A stretch of 28,014 nucleotides of DNA from Branchiostoma floridae. Its lineage: Eukaryota > Chordata > Leptocardii > Amphioxiformes > Branchiostomatidae. Under the pieces are notes generated by a model that did not search any database, was not told the DNA's origin, and was given only the letters and a program-made list of their open reading frames with translations. Location of the stretch: the NCBI RefSeq assembly GCF_000003815.2, contig NC_049994.1, forward strand, positions 413,146 through 441,159, given 5' to 3'. Position numbers and translations under genes: made by a program. Shown in pieces: positions 19,171-27,817 of this stretch (positions within the stretch are counted from its first letter, which is position 1; the number at the start of each line of letters is the position of its first letter).

Positions 19171-19294
19171 ATAGTCGATGTTATAATCTGTTCCCATGTC
19201 CCAGTTATCGCGGTCAAAAAACCTGATCATTTCCATCGGTTTATGCTTCTCCGTAAATAGTTTCATGCAGGTTGGTCAAATATCCATATACTAA

Positions 19295-19449
19295 GGTTCT
19301 TCAAACACAACCGAAACAGTACTCACTTCAAACGTTTCTGTGTCTGTCAGACACCATCATCAGGGTTAGAATGGCTGGATCTGTTGATGGTGTCTGACAG
19401 ACACCGAAACGTTGGGAGTGAGTACTGTTTCGGTTGTGTTTGAAGAGCC
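19295..19449. repeat. 65-bp arm hairpin with 25-bp loop
   Basis: Arms 19295-19359 and 19385-19449 are inverted copies with few mismatches (GGTTCTTCAAACACAACCGA against its complement). Each arm contains the inner hairpin GTGTCTGACAGACAC. On the minus strand the left arm reads CTGATGA, then the inner hairpin, then GAAACG. Confidence 0.9.
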
Positions 19450-19651
19450 TTGCTATATGAGTTCTTTGATAATTTACCAAAACTGCTAACATATAAAATT
19501 ACAGATATGTCATGGTCAGCCTAGTGACTTATCAACGTCTAGTGTCAGACCATTTCGCGATTCTGAGCACATTATAAAATGTTAGTACATTAATGTTGTA
19601 GAAACTTCCCACGATAGGAAGATAAATACGCTGATATCTTTACCTAGTTAA

Positions 19652-19981
19652 GCTAAGGGCACAACCCGCCGTACGTGCAATTTGTCCGTACATTTTTTGT
19701 GGAGGCCACGTCCGCCACGTAATTCTGAAAACGATCAGGCTGTACAGGGCAGGCGCGTCGCCCGTACTGGCACGTACGGGGGGCGAATCCGCAGCCCGAT
19801 GGCACACAAAGTTTCGCCTGCACGTAAAGTTCTACGGCGTGTCTGCGTGCTCCAAAATCCGTCGGATTCCCTACGAGTTCGTACGGAGGTGGTACTTACC
19901 ACTTACGGATCCCAAAAGATTGCCCACGTTTTGGCACGTAGACAGCACGTCTTTGCACTTACGGCGGGTTGTGCCCTTAGC
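19652..19981. mobile_element. 330-bp TTAA-type MITE
   Basis: TTAA at 19648-19651 and a decayed TTTA at 19982-19985. The ends are GCTAAGGGCACAACCCGCCG and CGGCGGGTTGTGCCCTTAGC, exact 20-bp inverses. The interior is CpG-rich with GTACGTGC/GCACGTAC-type words. The 108-residue frame here is not a gene. A fragment of the right end recurs at about 23957-23992. Confidence 0.85.
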
Positions 19982-19985
19982 TTTA

Positions 19986-20927
19986 GGGAAATTCTAGTGT
20001 CAATGTAAAAGATAGACATCATCAAGTCCTTACCGAAGAGCCCTTCTCCCTCGGATCACAAAGGCCAAAAGAGACCGTTCGCTGTTATTCTAGCTCTAAA
20101 TGTGGGCGGATACCTCTCAAGACTAGCCCACTTGGCTAAACGGGGGTGGCTAATATGCATTTTATGTGATAGTGTAGGTTTCTATATTGTACATTGTAGT
20201 CTCCGTTGTCGTCTAGTTCCATTTCGTAGAGCCATAGTCTGTATAGACTGAGAGATACTAGGAGTAGTAGTCTTCTGCTGAACTGAAGTATTGTATATTT
20301 TTTTATTCAGTAACTTAGATAGAATACGTTTTGCTATTTGCGTAAAGTTAGCAGCATATGCGTAAGCCCTCCCAGCTCTTAGAGGGTGAGCTCTTTTAGC
20401 AGTCTTCAGTTTTGTCCTGTCAGCTATTTCAGTCATTATCAGTTTTATTTTGTATTTGTTGGGCCTTAGTCACATTGAAAAGCCCGCCAGGTAACGGTCA
20501 CTGAAGCTTGTTGGGAAGTAAACTCTGGTCCTTGTGTCAAGTGCCATGGGGACCTAAACTACACTTCATTCAAACTAGCGCCTAAAACGGAGAAAAGTTA
20601 CCTCCTCAAACCATTGAAAAAGAAACTTAGTAAAGTGTTTCAGTTTTCTTCTTTAATTATATCTAATCCGATTGGCCTCAGGCCTAAATAGTTTTAGTAG
20701 ATGATTTGTTTAATTGCTCCCACCTATAAAGCAAAGTGTAGTGATGACACGAAGATGAAGACCTATAAAGCAAGAGAATGCGACTTCAGCCTGAAATACG
20801 TTCCTACATTTGAACGAATGGCTACTAGTGTTTCTAAACAAGTTGGGAAAATGACGGCTGTGTTGAAAGAGAATTTGCTAAGTGGAAGTTTTAGTGTCAG
20901 AATCTAAAGCATGGGTGACCTCATATA
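19986..20927. other. Intergenic, no recognised feature
   Basis: The minus-strand frame 20436-20182 (84 residues, basic) is not recognisable. CATAGTCTGTATAGACTGA near 20231 has its inverse near 24868. No exon or complete element was found. Confidence 0.4.
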
Positions 20928-21255
20928 TAAACTCGGCACAAAAAGTTTGGAATAACAACTTTGGCTGATCATATTTCCGTTGTTTCTGCATCAATTTCAA
21001 TGTGTTATATATCAATAGAAAGCTTGTATGATTTTATTTCACGTGGTATCAAACTCTTTATGATTATAAATTCGTGGAACGAGCACCAGGGCTGCTTACG
21101 TCAGTGGGTCGCGAAAAAAAAGTGCCCGAATTTCCCTTTTTGTGTTCAACACTGTATCATACTGTTAGTGCGGGTGCGGGTGTCAAGGGTTCAATCTATC
21201 CCTTTCTCAAGCAATCCTTGGTATACAGAACATCCAAGTTTATCTTAGACATTTG

Positions 21256-21590
21256 AGTAGATTATATGTGCCATTTTGGCTGTTCGATGACCGAATGGAG
21301 GTGTGAAGATGACAAGGAGAATGCCACGCTGACTGTCGTACGGATAGAGCGTAACAGCGCGTAGCGCTTGGTAGAGGCAGTGTCATGGTGTGGTGTATGT
21401 ATGGCTGCCATGAATACCAAGGTTCACTATCCCAGACAACCTCAATACCGTGAGATACAGTACAGGGACACCATTCTCCTTTCAGTCGCAATGTCTTACC
21501 CCTTTAATATAGGGCCGAATGACATGCTGCAAGATTACACCGCCCGTCCACGCACACAGTCTGCAATGGTTCTTGCTCTGTATGGACGGG
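21256..21590 (+). pseudogene. Tc1-like transposase remnant (plus arm)
   Basis: Shifted frames read a VW-x-C-G-V segment, then NTKVHYPRQPQYREIQYRDT and the Q-D-x-x-ARP-x-T block. The catalytic D of the QDNARPH motif is kept (LQDYTARPRT), but Asn is Tyr and the frame is interrupted by stops. The N-terminal DNA-binding part is missing. Confidence 0.75.
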
Positions 21591-21644
21591 CGTTGTAGTC
21601 TAAACACTTGCAGAATTGCATTTGGTCACACACACATACTGACG

Positions 21645-22010
21645 AGGTATGGCATTGCGACTGAATGGAGAATGGTGTCCCTGTATCTCACAGTATTGAG
21701 GTTGACTTGTCTGGGATGATAGTGAACCTAATGTTTTTCCTGTGCCGGGCATACAGACACACACCATGACGCTGCATCCACCAAGCGCTACGCGCTGTTA
21801 CGCTCTATCCGTACGACAGTCAGCGTGGCATTCGCCTTGCCACCTCCACACCTCCATTCTGTCATCGAACAGCCAAAATGGCACATATAATCTACTCAAA
21901 TGTCTAAGATAAACTTGGATGTTCTGTATACCAAGGATTGCTTGAAAAAGGGATAGATTGAACCCTTGACACCCGCACCCGCACCAACAGTATGATACAG
22001 TGTTGAACAC
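21645..22010 (-). pseudogene. Tc1-like transposase remnant (minus arm)
   Basis: The inverted partner of the plus arm. Minus-strand frames read LFDDRMEVWRWQGECHADCR, then after stops NLNTVRYRDTILHSVAMPYL and PNAILQ. The NLNTVRYRDTIL segment is closer to the usual Tc1 sequence than the plus-arm copy. Frames are broken. Confidence 0.75.
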
Positions 22011-22342
22011 AAAAAGGGAAATTTGGGCACTTTTTTTTCGCGACCCACTGACGTAAGCAGCCCTAGTGCTCGTTCCACGAATTTATAATCAAAAAGAGTT
22101 TGATACCATGTGAAAGAAAATCATACATGCTTTCTATTGATATGTAACACATTGAAATTGATACAGAAACAACGGAAATATGATCAGCCAAAGTTTATAT
22201 TCCAAACTTTTTGTGCCGAGTTTAGTAGCAGGCAAAACAGGCAACATGGGCATGAGGTCAGAGGTCATGCGATGCACCTAGACCTAGAGTAGACTGCACT
22301 ACTTCTTTGCTGAACTGTGATTGCTTAAGCCACCTAGGGCAC

Positions 22343-23022
22343 CTTGCCGCTAGTCAGGGCACTATGCACCTGGCATATAAAAGCCAGGACATGCTGCACT
22401 ATACTTATTCGAGCCCAAAACACTACCTTGCACCTAGTCAGGGCACTATGCACCTGGCATATAAAAGCCAGGATATGCTGCACTATACTCATTCGCGCCC
22501 ATAACACTACATTGCACCTAGTCAGGGCACTATGCACCTGGCATATAAAAGCCAGGACATGCTGCACTATGCTCATTCGAGCCCATAACACTACATTGCA
22601 CCTTGTCAGGGCACTATGCACCTGGCATATAAAAGCCAGGACATACTGCACTATGCTCATTCGAGCCCATAACACTACATTGCACCTTGTCAGGGCACTA
22701 TGCACCTGGCATATAAAAGCCAGGACATGCTGCACTATGCTCATTCGAGCCCATAACACTACATTGCACCTTGTCAGGGCACTATGCACCTGGCATATAA
22801 AAGCCAGGACATGCTGCACTATGCTCATTCGAGCCCATAGCACTACATTGCACCTTGTCAGGGCACTATGCACCTGGCATATAAAAGCCAGGACATGCTG
22901 CACTATGCTCATTCGAGCCCATAACACTACCTTGCACCTAGTCAGGGCACTATGCACCTGGCATATAAAAGCAAGGACATGCTGTACTATACTCATTCGA
23001 GCCCATAACACTGAGGAAGCTT
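22343..23022. repeat. 84-bp tandem array, 8 copies
   Basis: GTCAGGGCACTATGCACCTG starts at 22353, 22437, 22521, 22605, 22689, 22773, 22857 and 22941, an exact 84-bp period. Each unit has the hairpin CCTGGC-ATATAAAA-GCCAGG, whose loop contains TATAAA (the last unit reads GCAAGG), and then CTGCACTAT and TTCGAGCCCATAACACTAC. Because 84 is divisible by 3, both strands stay open for more than 220 codons; these frames are repeat translations. The array ends at ACACTGAGGAAGCTTGACGG CGAAACATG. Confidence 0.96.
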
Positions 23023-23847
23023 GACGGCGAAACATGTTTGTTGTGTATGGGTTCGAAAAAAGTTCCTATACGGGGAACATGCGGCTCCAGCGTCTTTTTG
23101 AAGATGTTGGGTAAGTGTGAACGGTTGGCTTTAGGTCCTTCCGCATATAATCCAGGCAACGTGGACGTGATTAGAGCGTCAATTATAACTTCAAACATTT
23201 CATTTTTAAAGCCAGTTCAAGCATAATTATTATGACCTTGTTATAGCGATGTATATCTGATATTCAAAAATATGATACTTTCAGATCGTCAGCTAGGATC
23301 TATGTACATGTTCTAGTAAGCAATGTTATCACAACAAACTAATCCCTTGTGTGGGAAATTGGAAAAAAATATTTTGCGCGCTGAATCTTTGAGCCTACAT
23401 GTCAATATATCACACATTACATTTCCAGTCGGTTCATCGCAAACTTTTTTTATCTACAATTCATAATTATTAAGTGAAAAACATACTGTTTGCCACATTT
23501 CATTTTCACGGTTCCGTACGTTGTCACGAAAAATCCTTTCAAGGAGTTGAAGGTTTGCCTGTTTCGTCTCCGAAAACATACACTTTAAAAATGGAAGAAA
23601 ATTCAAATTGCAATTAAAACATTGGTCTGCAGTAAACATGTAAATACTTTGGCTATTTCTCAATTAGACCCCACATAAACTACGAACTACAAAACGCTGC
23701 AAAAAGTTCTTAGTTCACTTCAGTGAGGTAACTGCAATGGCTTTATGACATGATTGTCATTTTTTGTTCCAAAATTCCCTTTCATTTTCGCCTTTTGTGT
23801 ATTTTTGGATTGATTCTCAAGTTTTCTGAACGTTGCGTTGAGTCCCG
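23023..23847. other. Intergenic, possible repeat tail
   Basis: CGAAACATGTTTGTTGTGTA follows the 84-bp array and looks like the end of a dispersed repeat, perhaps the same element as the array. Nothing else was identified. Confidence 0.4.
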
Positions 23848-23992
23848 AATTCCACCAGGTGTCATAATACCGCCACCTCAAAAAGTTAGTATAGAGGTCT
23901 TCCCAAGATTGTCTTGAACACCGAATGTTAAACACCCTGAATGTAATAAAATTTGGTTTTGGCACGTAGACAGCACGTATTGGTTGTGCCCA
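23848..23992. repeat. Chimeric fragment of two repeat families
   Basis: 23848-23955 matches one arm of the 18969 foldback (AATTCCACCAGGTG, CGCCACCTCA, CAAGATTGTCTTGAACACC). It is followed at about 23957 by TTTTGGCACGTAGACAGCAC and TTGGTTGTGCCC, matching the right end of the MITE at 19652. Confidence 0.75.
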
Positions 23993-24946
23993 TACCTGCC
24001 CTCGGTGCTGAACTCCGTGGAAGCACGGAAAAAATGTCATTGGTGTTAATCACCAAAACAAAAATAAACACATCTGTTCCTGGTGCTTTAGTTGACTAAT
24101 CATTTTGTTCCCCCTACTTTTTCAACAGGCATTTCCGAAATTTGATAAACCAGTGGTATTGAAAAGGGTGGCAAAGTACAATTCATGAATTCCAGTATGC
24201 CTATAGACGTGAAGAACACGACCGGAAACCTACGGAAATGCATGCTACTACCATCGACTAAAGTTGACAATACTGTTTGCATGTTGTCTATATCGTAAAC
24301 GTGTATAATGTATTTCAAAGCGGTTTCATGTACACAACATGATTCTTTTTAAAACGAGTAACGTCTGACCGAGAACTTATATAGTTCTAGTAATGGATGT
24401 TCGACGGCGGTTTTGATCAACGGGAATGTTGCTTCTTTGGCTGCAGAAAATTGCAATTCTAATATGGGTTGTCAGATGGCGCTTTGAGGCATTGGCATGA
24501 CTTGTGTGCTTTTAAGTTCCCAATCATGTGCAAAGGACGATAAGTTCTTTTATGTCTGTTGTTTACACTCAAGCAAACGACCTGTCCTTGGTGCTAGACT
24601 CAATGTAGTTTCACAGACGCAACCGCCCATCATTACACAACAAAACACGTAGCCTTGGTGCTGAACACAACTTCTGCAGTAATTCCTGCCTGCTTTCTTT
24701 TTGCGTCATTACAATCAATCATTTGAATATCCCTGTATGTCGGTAACAAAACCTCTCATTTCCAGGTTTGTTTATTTCGCGACTTGCGGAACAGAATGGA
24801 CCGTAAAGTCTCATCCTTTCTTGTTCTGGACGCTGATGTTTCGTCTGGGTGACTGTGTGTGTGTGTGTCATTCAGTCTATACAGACTATGAATTCTACGC
24901 AAAGAATATATCAATGGGAATCAATAAATCATGTAGTTGGTCATTT
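23993..24946. other. Intergenic, no recognised feature
   Basis: Contains a short GTGTGTGTGTGTGT run near 24855. No exon, RNA or complete element was recognised. Confidence 0.4.
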
Positions 24947-25136
24947 ACTCACTCACTCACTCACTCACTCACTCACTCGCTCACTCACTCACCCATCCAC
25001 TGATACAATCACTCGCTCAATTATTCACTCATTCACACAATCACTCACACAATCACTCACTCATTCACTCACTCATTCACACAATCACTCACTCAATCAC
25101 TCACTCAATCACTCACTCAATCACTCACTCACTCAC
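24947..25136. repeat. ACTC tetranucleotide microsatellite
   Basis: About 190 bp of ACTC repeats, nearly perfect at the start and interrupted by ACACAATC/ATTC variants further on. Frames reading Leu-Thr-His-Ser repeats are artefacts. Confidence 0.97.
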
Positions 25137-25139
25137 TAC

Positions 25140-25738
25140 CGGCAGCGAAAGTCAGCAATCAATCGATTTTCAACCCTTATTGCAGCATTCTATGGGTTAA
25201 CCGGTTCTGCATAAAGGAAATCTTATATATATAACCTTTTTGATACAGAAGAAACATATTTCACACTGATATTATGCTGTTCAACTTTGTTTATTCTACA
25301 GTTATTCCATATCAATTCGTCATACAGTTGTGCGTGTTTGTTGCATCGTCCACTTGAGACAATGGAGAACTTGGTGACTACTCAGTCTTACTTTAAGTGC
25401 GCTCTAGAAGTCACGTCTTAAAACTAATGTTTTCTAAATATATTGTGCATTTATTTGAATGTGTTCTTGTGGTCTCTCGTTTACGGTGTCCCGTTATCTG
25501 CTCCTGTATAGTAACAACAAAAAGAAACAAAAATTAATAACAATAAGATCAAATCTTAAAATACTTTATCATGAATGCAGCCAATATAAACTCAGGTAGA
25601 TCTGAGTTTTGCTGATACAGTTCAGGTAATTTATAAGCACAATGCTACATGTTTTGTTGCATCAATTTCATGAAAGAACTATTTAGGCAGCATAAAAGGC
25701 AGCTTTAGCCAGTCCACATTTTGGTTAGTTTACGTGAT
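25140..25738. other. Spacer between inverted microsatellites
   Basis: About 600 bp of AT-rich sequence separating the ACTC and GAGT arrays. It holds candidate minus-strand AATAAA sites (near 25455 and 25290) that could serve the cystine-knot gene. No coding feature was seen. Confidence 0.4.
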
Positions 25739-25740
25739 TG

Positions 25741-25842
25741 GGTGAGTGAGTGAGTGAGTGAGTGAGTGAGTGAGTGAGTGAGTGAGTGAGTGAGTGAGTG
25801 AGTGAGTGAGTGAGTGAGTGAGTGAGTGAGTGAGTGAGTGAG
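25741..25842. repeat. GAGT tetranucleotide microsatellite
   Basis: About 25 perfect GTGA/GAGT units, then degenerate units to about 25915. It is the reverse complement of the ACTC array 600 bp away and lies just past the stop of the cystine-knot gene. Confidence 0.97.
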
Positions 25843-26012
25843 AGCAATTACGTGGTAAAGTGAGTACTCGAGCGAGCGAGTGAGTGCGGAAGTGAGCTAG
25901 TGAGCAACTGAGTGTATGAATAAATATAAGCAAGAAAGCTAGATTTTCTATATTCTTCTGATTTCTGAAAAAAAATAAAAAGTTACTAAGAAGGATTAGA
26001 ATATTTAGGTGA

Positions 26013-26130
26013 TCAGAAAAAAATACGCAAAAGTGAACCATGACCTTGACAAGTGAGACACTGGCAGTCCGCAATGTTGGGCAGAACTGTGGTCTCAGTC
26101 TCCCCATTCTCACACTGCAGCGTCACAAAT
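26013..26130 (-). CDS. CTCK domain, terminal exon and stop
   Basis: FVTLQCENGETETTVLPNIA then DCQCLTCQ, matching the V-x-L-x-C-x-x-G ... C-x-C-x-x-C end of CTCK domains. The frame runs on GHGSLLRIFF to TGA at 26015-26013. A GT follows TGTCAAG, so splicing to another exon is possible, but a domain this complete normally ends the protein. A possible AATAAA on the minus strand lies near 25455-25450; if used, the 3'UTR would include the GAGT microsatellite. Confidence 0.85.
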
Positions 26131-27817
26131 CTGAAGAAGAATGCATCGAGAAATGAATAATCAAAGGTTCAAACAAACAAACAAATTTGAGACAAACATT
26201 TTATTTATGTTATTTGCATAGTGTGTAACAGTAAAGATAGCGTCAGTAAGTGAACTCCAACTCCAAGGATCGCGAGGGACGACACTGATGAGGTTAAATT
26301 GCAAGTCAGTTTATTGGTGTGTGCCGAGACTCAGAACAAGATGGCGGAACACATCCGGGACCTCAACAGATGGTGTCATCATGACTCATTAACATAACGG
26401 GGTCGTCATAACTTACAGAATGTACATGATTTAGAACTTGTAAGACTAATGTTTGTCGGGCTCCAGAGTACTTATTGAACGTTTAATGCGAACTCCATTG
26501 TCAAAACCACATTTAAGTAAGAAAACAGTGCAATATTACCGTATAGGCTGCATCTCATCCAGGACGTAGGTGCAGCACTCGCACACCGTCTCGAAGTAAG
26601 GGTCGACAGACAGCAGCTGGGTGTAGGAGTCGCACATTCCGGAGCAGTACTGGACCTGAGGGGATGCAAGTTTGGCCGTACTGTATGTATTGCAGACCCG
26701 GTTAGGCTAAGGTCCCAATTCCCAACCCAGGGCCCGGCTGGGTAGCTTTCGGAGACGAATAATATGATTTGAATAGCAAAAAAACACCCAAACTTTAAAA
26801 ACAGCCAGGAGCATAATTTGTGTATATTCCTTAGTAAACAGTTTCATTTCGTTTCTGCAAACATCCCGGTCGGATCCCAGGTAGAAAATGGGACCTATGC
26901 GACCACGCAAAATTGTTCCTTTAATGTCTGAGCACCAGCAAATCACATTGGTCTAGCCTAACAGTGAGGATGAAAGGCTGTCCTTACCTCAACATTCTCA
27001 GCCCGACAGGAGTCTGACGTGAGGTTCCTGATGTCCTGTTTCCTCTCGCAGGGAGACACGTGCGCAGTAGTGGTGGGGAGGGGGGTGGTCGGCGCTGGGG
27101 TCGTAGCTGACAGTTATAGGAACACAAACAGGTGTTACGGCACAGTTACATTCCTTGTAAAGTAGAAGCCGCTTAATTGCACGGCCTATTTGCCGGTGAC
27201 TTTCGTGCATTTTTTCGGCTGCTGCAATAATGCGTTATATAGTTATAAAGTTATATAGCTTGACCGAACCGGTTTGGGATTTGGGGACTCCGTGCAGTTA
27301 ACAGAAGTGTGCGGAAATCCGTTGGGCAACTAACTGGCTTCTACTGTATTTCTTTGTCTATTGACTTTTGTAGGCCGACTTTTCGAGATTTTCCAACAGG
27401 CTTTCGGTTCATCAATTACAGAAATATTCATTCATAATAAGGAGGTTCAAAATTTTAAGTACGCATCTGCAGAGAAACACACTGTGGGTAATATATCAGT
27501 TGTGAAGGCAATGAGACATACACACAGTCACACACAAACACAAAACGAACAAACACACAATTTTACCCAGACAAGCACATTTCAAGACTGAATGGTGACT
27601 TGGCAGCTGTAACAGCACAGTGCTTTAACAACCAAAACTAACCCACCAGGACAAGTCTGCACATTACAAGCCTGGTCCTCCGTGCTGACACCAGGGCAGG
27701 TGTTACAGCCCTGACACGGCGCGACGTCCTGACACGCCCGGGTTCTGGTCTGGGTTCCCTCCCCGCACGGCTCGCTGCAGCTGGACCACTCCGACCACTC
27801 AGACCAGTAGGACAGCT
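26013..27817 (-). CDS. 3' end of a secreted TSP1-repeat / C-terminal cystine-knot protein (SCO-spondin- or mucin-like)
   Basis: Four minus-strand exons join without phase conflict: 27817-27647, 27106-26988, 26655-26540 and 26130-26013. The order is one thrombospondin type-1 repeat, a Thr/Pro-rich linker (likely O-glycosylated) and a CTCK domain, which mediates disulfide dimerisation in von Willebrand factor, mucins and SCO-spondin. The protein ends at a TGA shortly after the last knot cysteines. The 5' part, presumably with more repeats, is beyond the right edge. TSP1 plus CTCK points to SCO-spondin-like or mucin-like extracellular proteins, but the missing N-terminus prevents a firm name. 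It lies upstream of the transporter gene in the same orientation, about 8.4 kb away, with no sign of functional linkage. Confidence 0.85.
26131..26539. other. Intron of the cystine-knot gene
   Basis: Lies between the last two CTCK exons, bounded by GTAATA and TTCTTCAG. No element was recognised. Confidence 0.6.
26540..26655 (-). CDS. CTCK domain, central exon
   Basis: VQYCSGMCDSYTQLL, then SVDPYFETVCECCTYVLDEM. C-x-G-x-C followed by C-x-C-C is the core of the C-terminal cystine knot. The exon ends with CG, completed to Arg by the next exon. The acceptor is CCTCAG and the donor GTAATA. Confidence 0.93.
26656..26987. other. Intron of the cystine-knot gene
   Basis: Bounded by GTAAGG and CCCCTCAG. 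The minus-strand 79-residue frame inside is not recognisable. Confidence 0.6.
26988..27106 (-). CDS. Thr/Pro linker and start of CTCK domain
   Basis: It continues from the TSP1 exon with ATTPAPTTPLPTTTAHVSPC and ERKQDIRNLTSDSCRAENVE. The Thr/Pro run looks like a mucin-type linker and NLT is an N-glycosylation sequon. The two Cys begin the cystine-knot pattern. The acceptor is TGTCAG and the donor GTAAGG. Confidence 0.88.
27107..27646. other. Intron between TSP1 and linker exons
   Basis: Bounded by GTGGGT and AACTGTCAG. Contains a CACACAAACACAAA-type low-complexity stretch at about 27520-27560. Confidence 0.6.
27647..27817 (-). CDS. Thrombospondin type-1 repeat exon
   Basis: A 171-bp exon in phase 1 at both ends, as is usual for shuffled TSP1 exons. 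It reads YWSEWSEWSSCSEPCGEG, then TQTRTRAC and several further Cys to NVQTCP. The WxxWxxW array is the C-mannosylation motif. The residue before the second Cys of CSEPCG is Pro rather than Ser/Thr, so the usual O-fucose site is lacking. The acceptor is TATTCAG and the donor GTGGGT. Confidence 0.92.

Larger units (their letters stand above)
20930..22222. mobile_element. Palindromic double Tc1-like element
   Basis: Flanked by TA on both sides (20928-20929, 22223-22224). Arms of about 560 bp, 20930 to about 21495 and about 21645 to 22222, are inverted copies starting AACTCGGCACAAAAAGTTTG. Both arms carry pieces of the same Tc1-type transposase pointing to the centre. The plus arm reads YRDTILLSVAMSYPFNIGPN then DMLQDYTARPRTQ, near 21440-21560. 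The minus arm reads FWLFDDRMEVWRWQGECHAD, near 21870. These match the W-R-x-x-G-E-R and YRD-x-IL...Q-D-x-ARPH-T blocks of Tc1 transposases. Both frames are broken, so no active enzyme is expected. Confidence 0.85.

Noticed and set aside
19682-20008. 108-residue plus-strand frame, Arg-rich
   Set aside because: Lies within a TTAA MITE with 20-bp inverted ends; composition follows the CpG-rich DNA.
20182-20436. Basic 84-residue minus-strand frame
   Set aside because: No recognised motif, start context or flanking exons.
22334-23035. Minus-strand 233-codon and plus-strand 226-codon open frames
   Set aside because: They are the longest frames in the window, but they simply read the 84-bp array, whose period is divisible by 3, on both strands. 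No start context or domain.
23005-23035. Hammerhead ribozyme at CTGAGGA...GCGAAAC
   Set aside because: The core words are present but stem II does not pair properly next to them; kept only as a resemblance.
20225-24890. An 18-20 bp inverted match (CATAGTCTGTATAGACTGA) between 20231 and 24868
   Set aside because: Short, itself partly palindromic and without flanking similarity; likely chance or a minor repeat remnant.
24701-25214. Open frames of Leu-Thr-His-Ser repeats
   Set aside because: Translations of the ACTC microsatellite; the same applies to the minus-strand frame over the GAGT array at 25730-26113.
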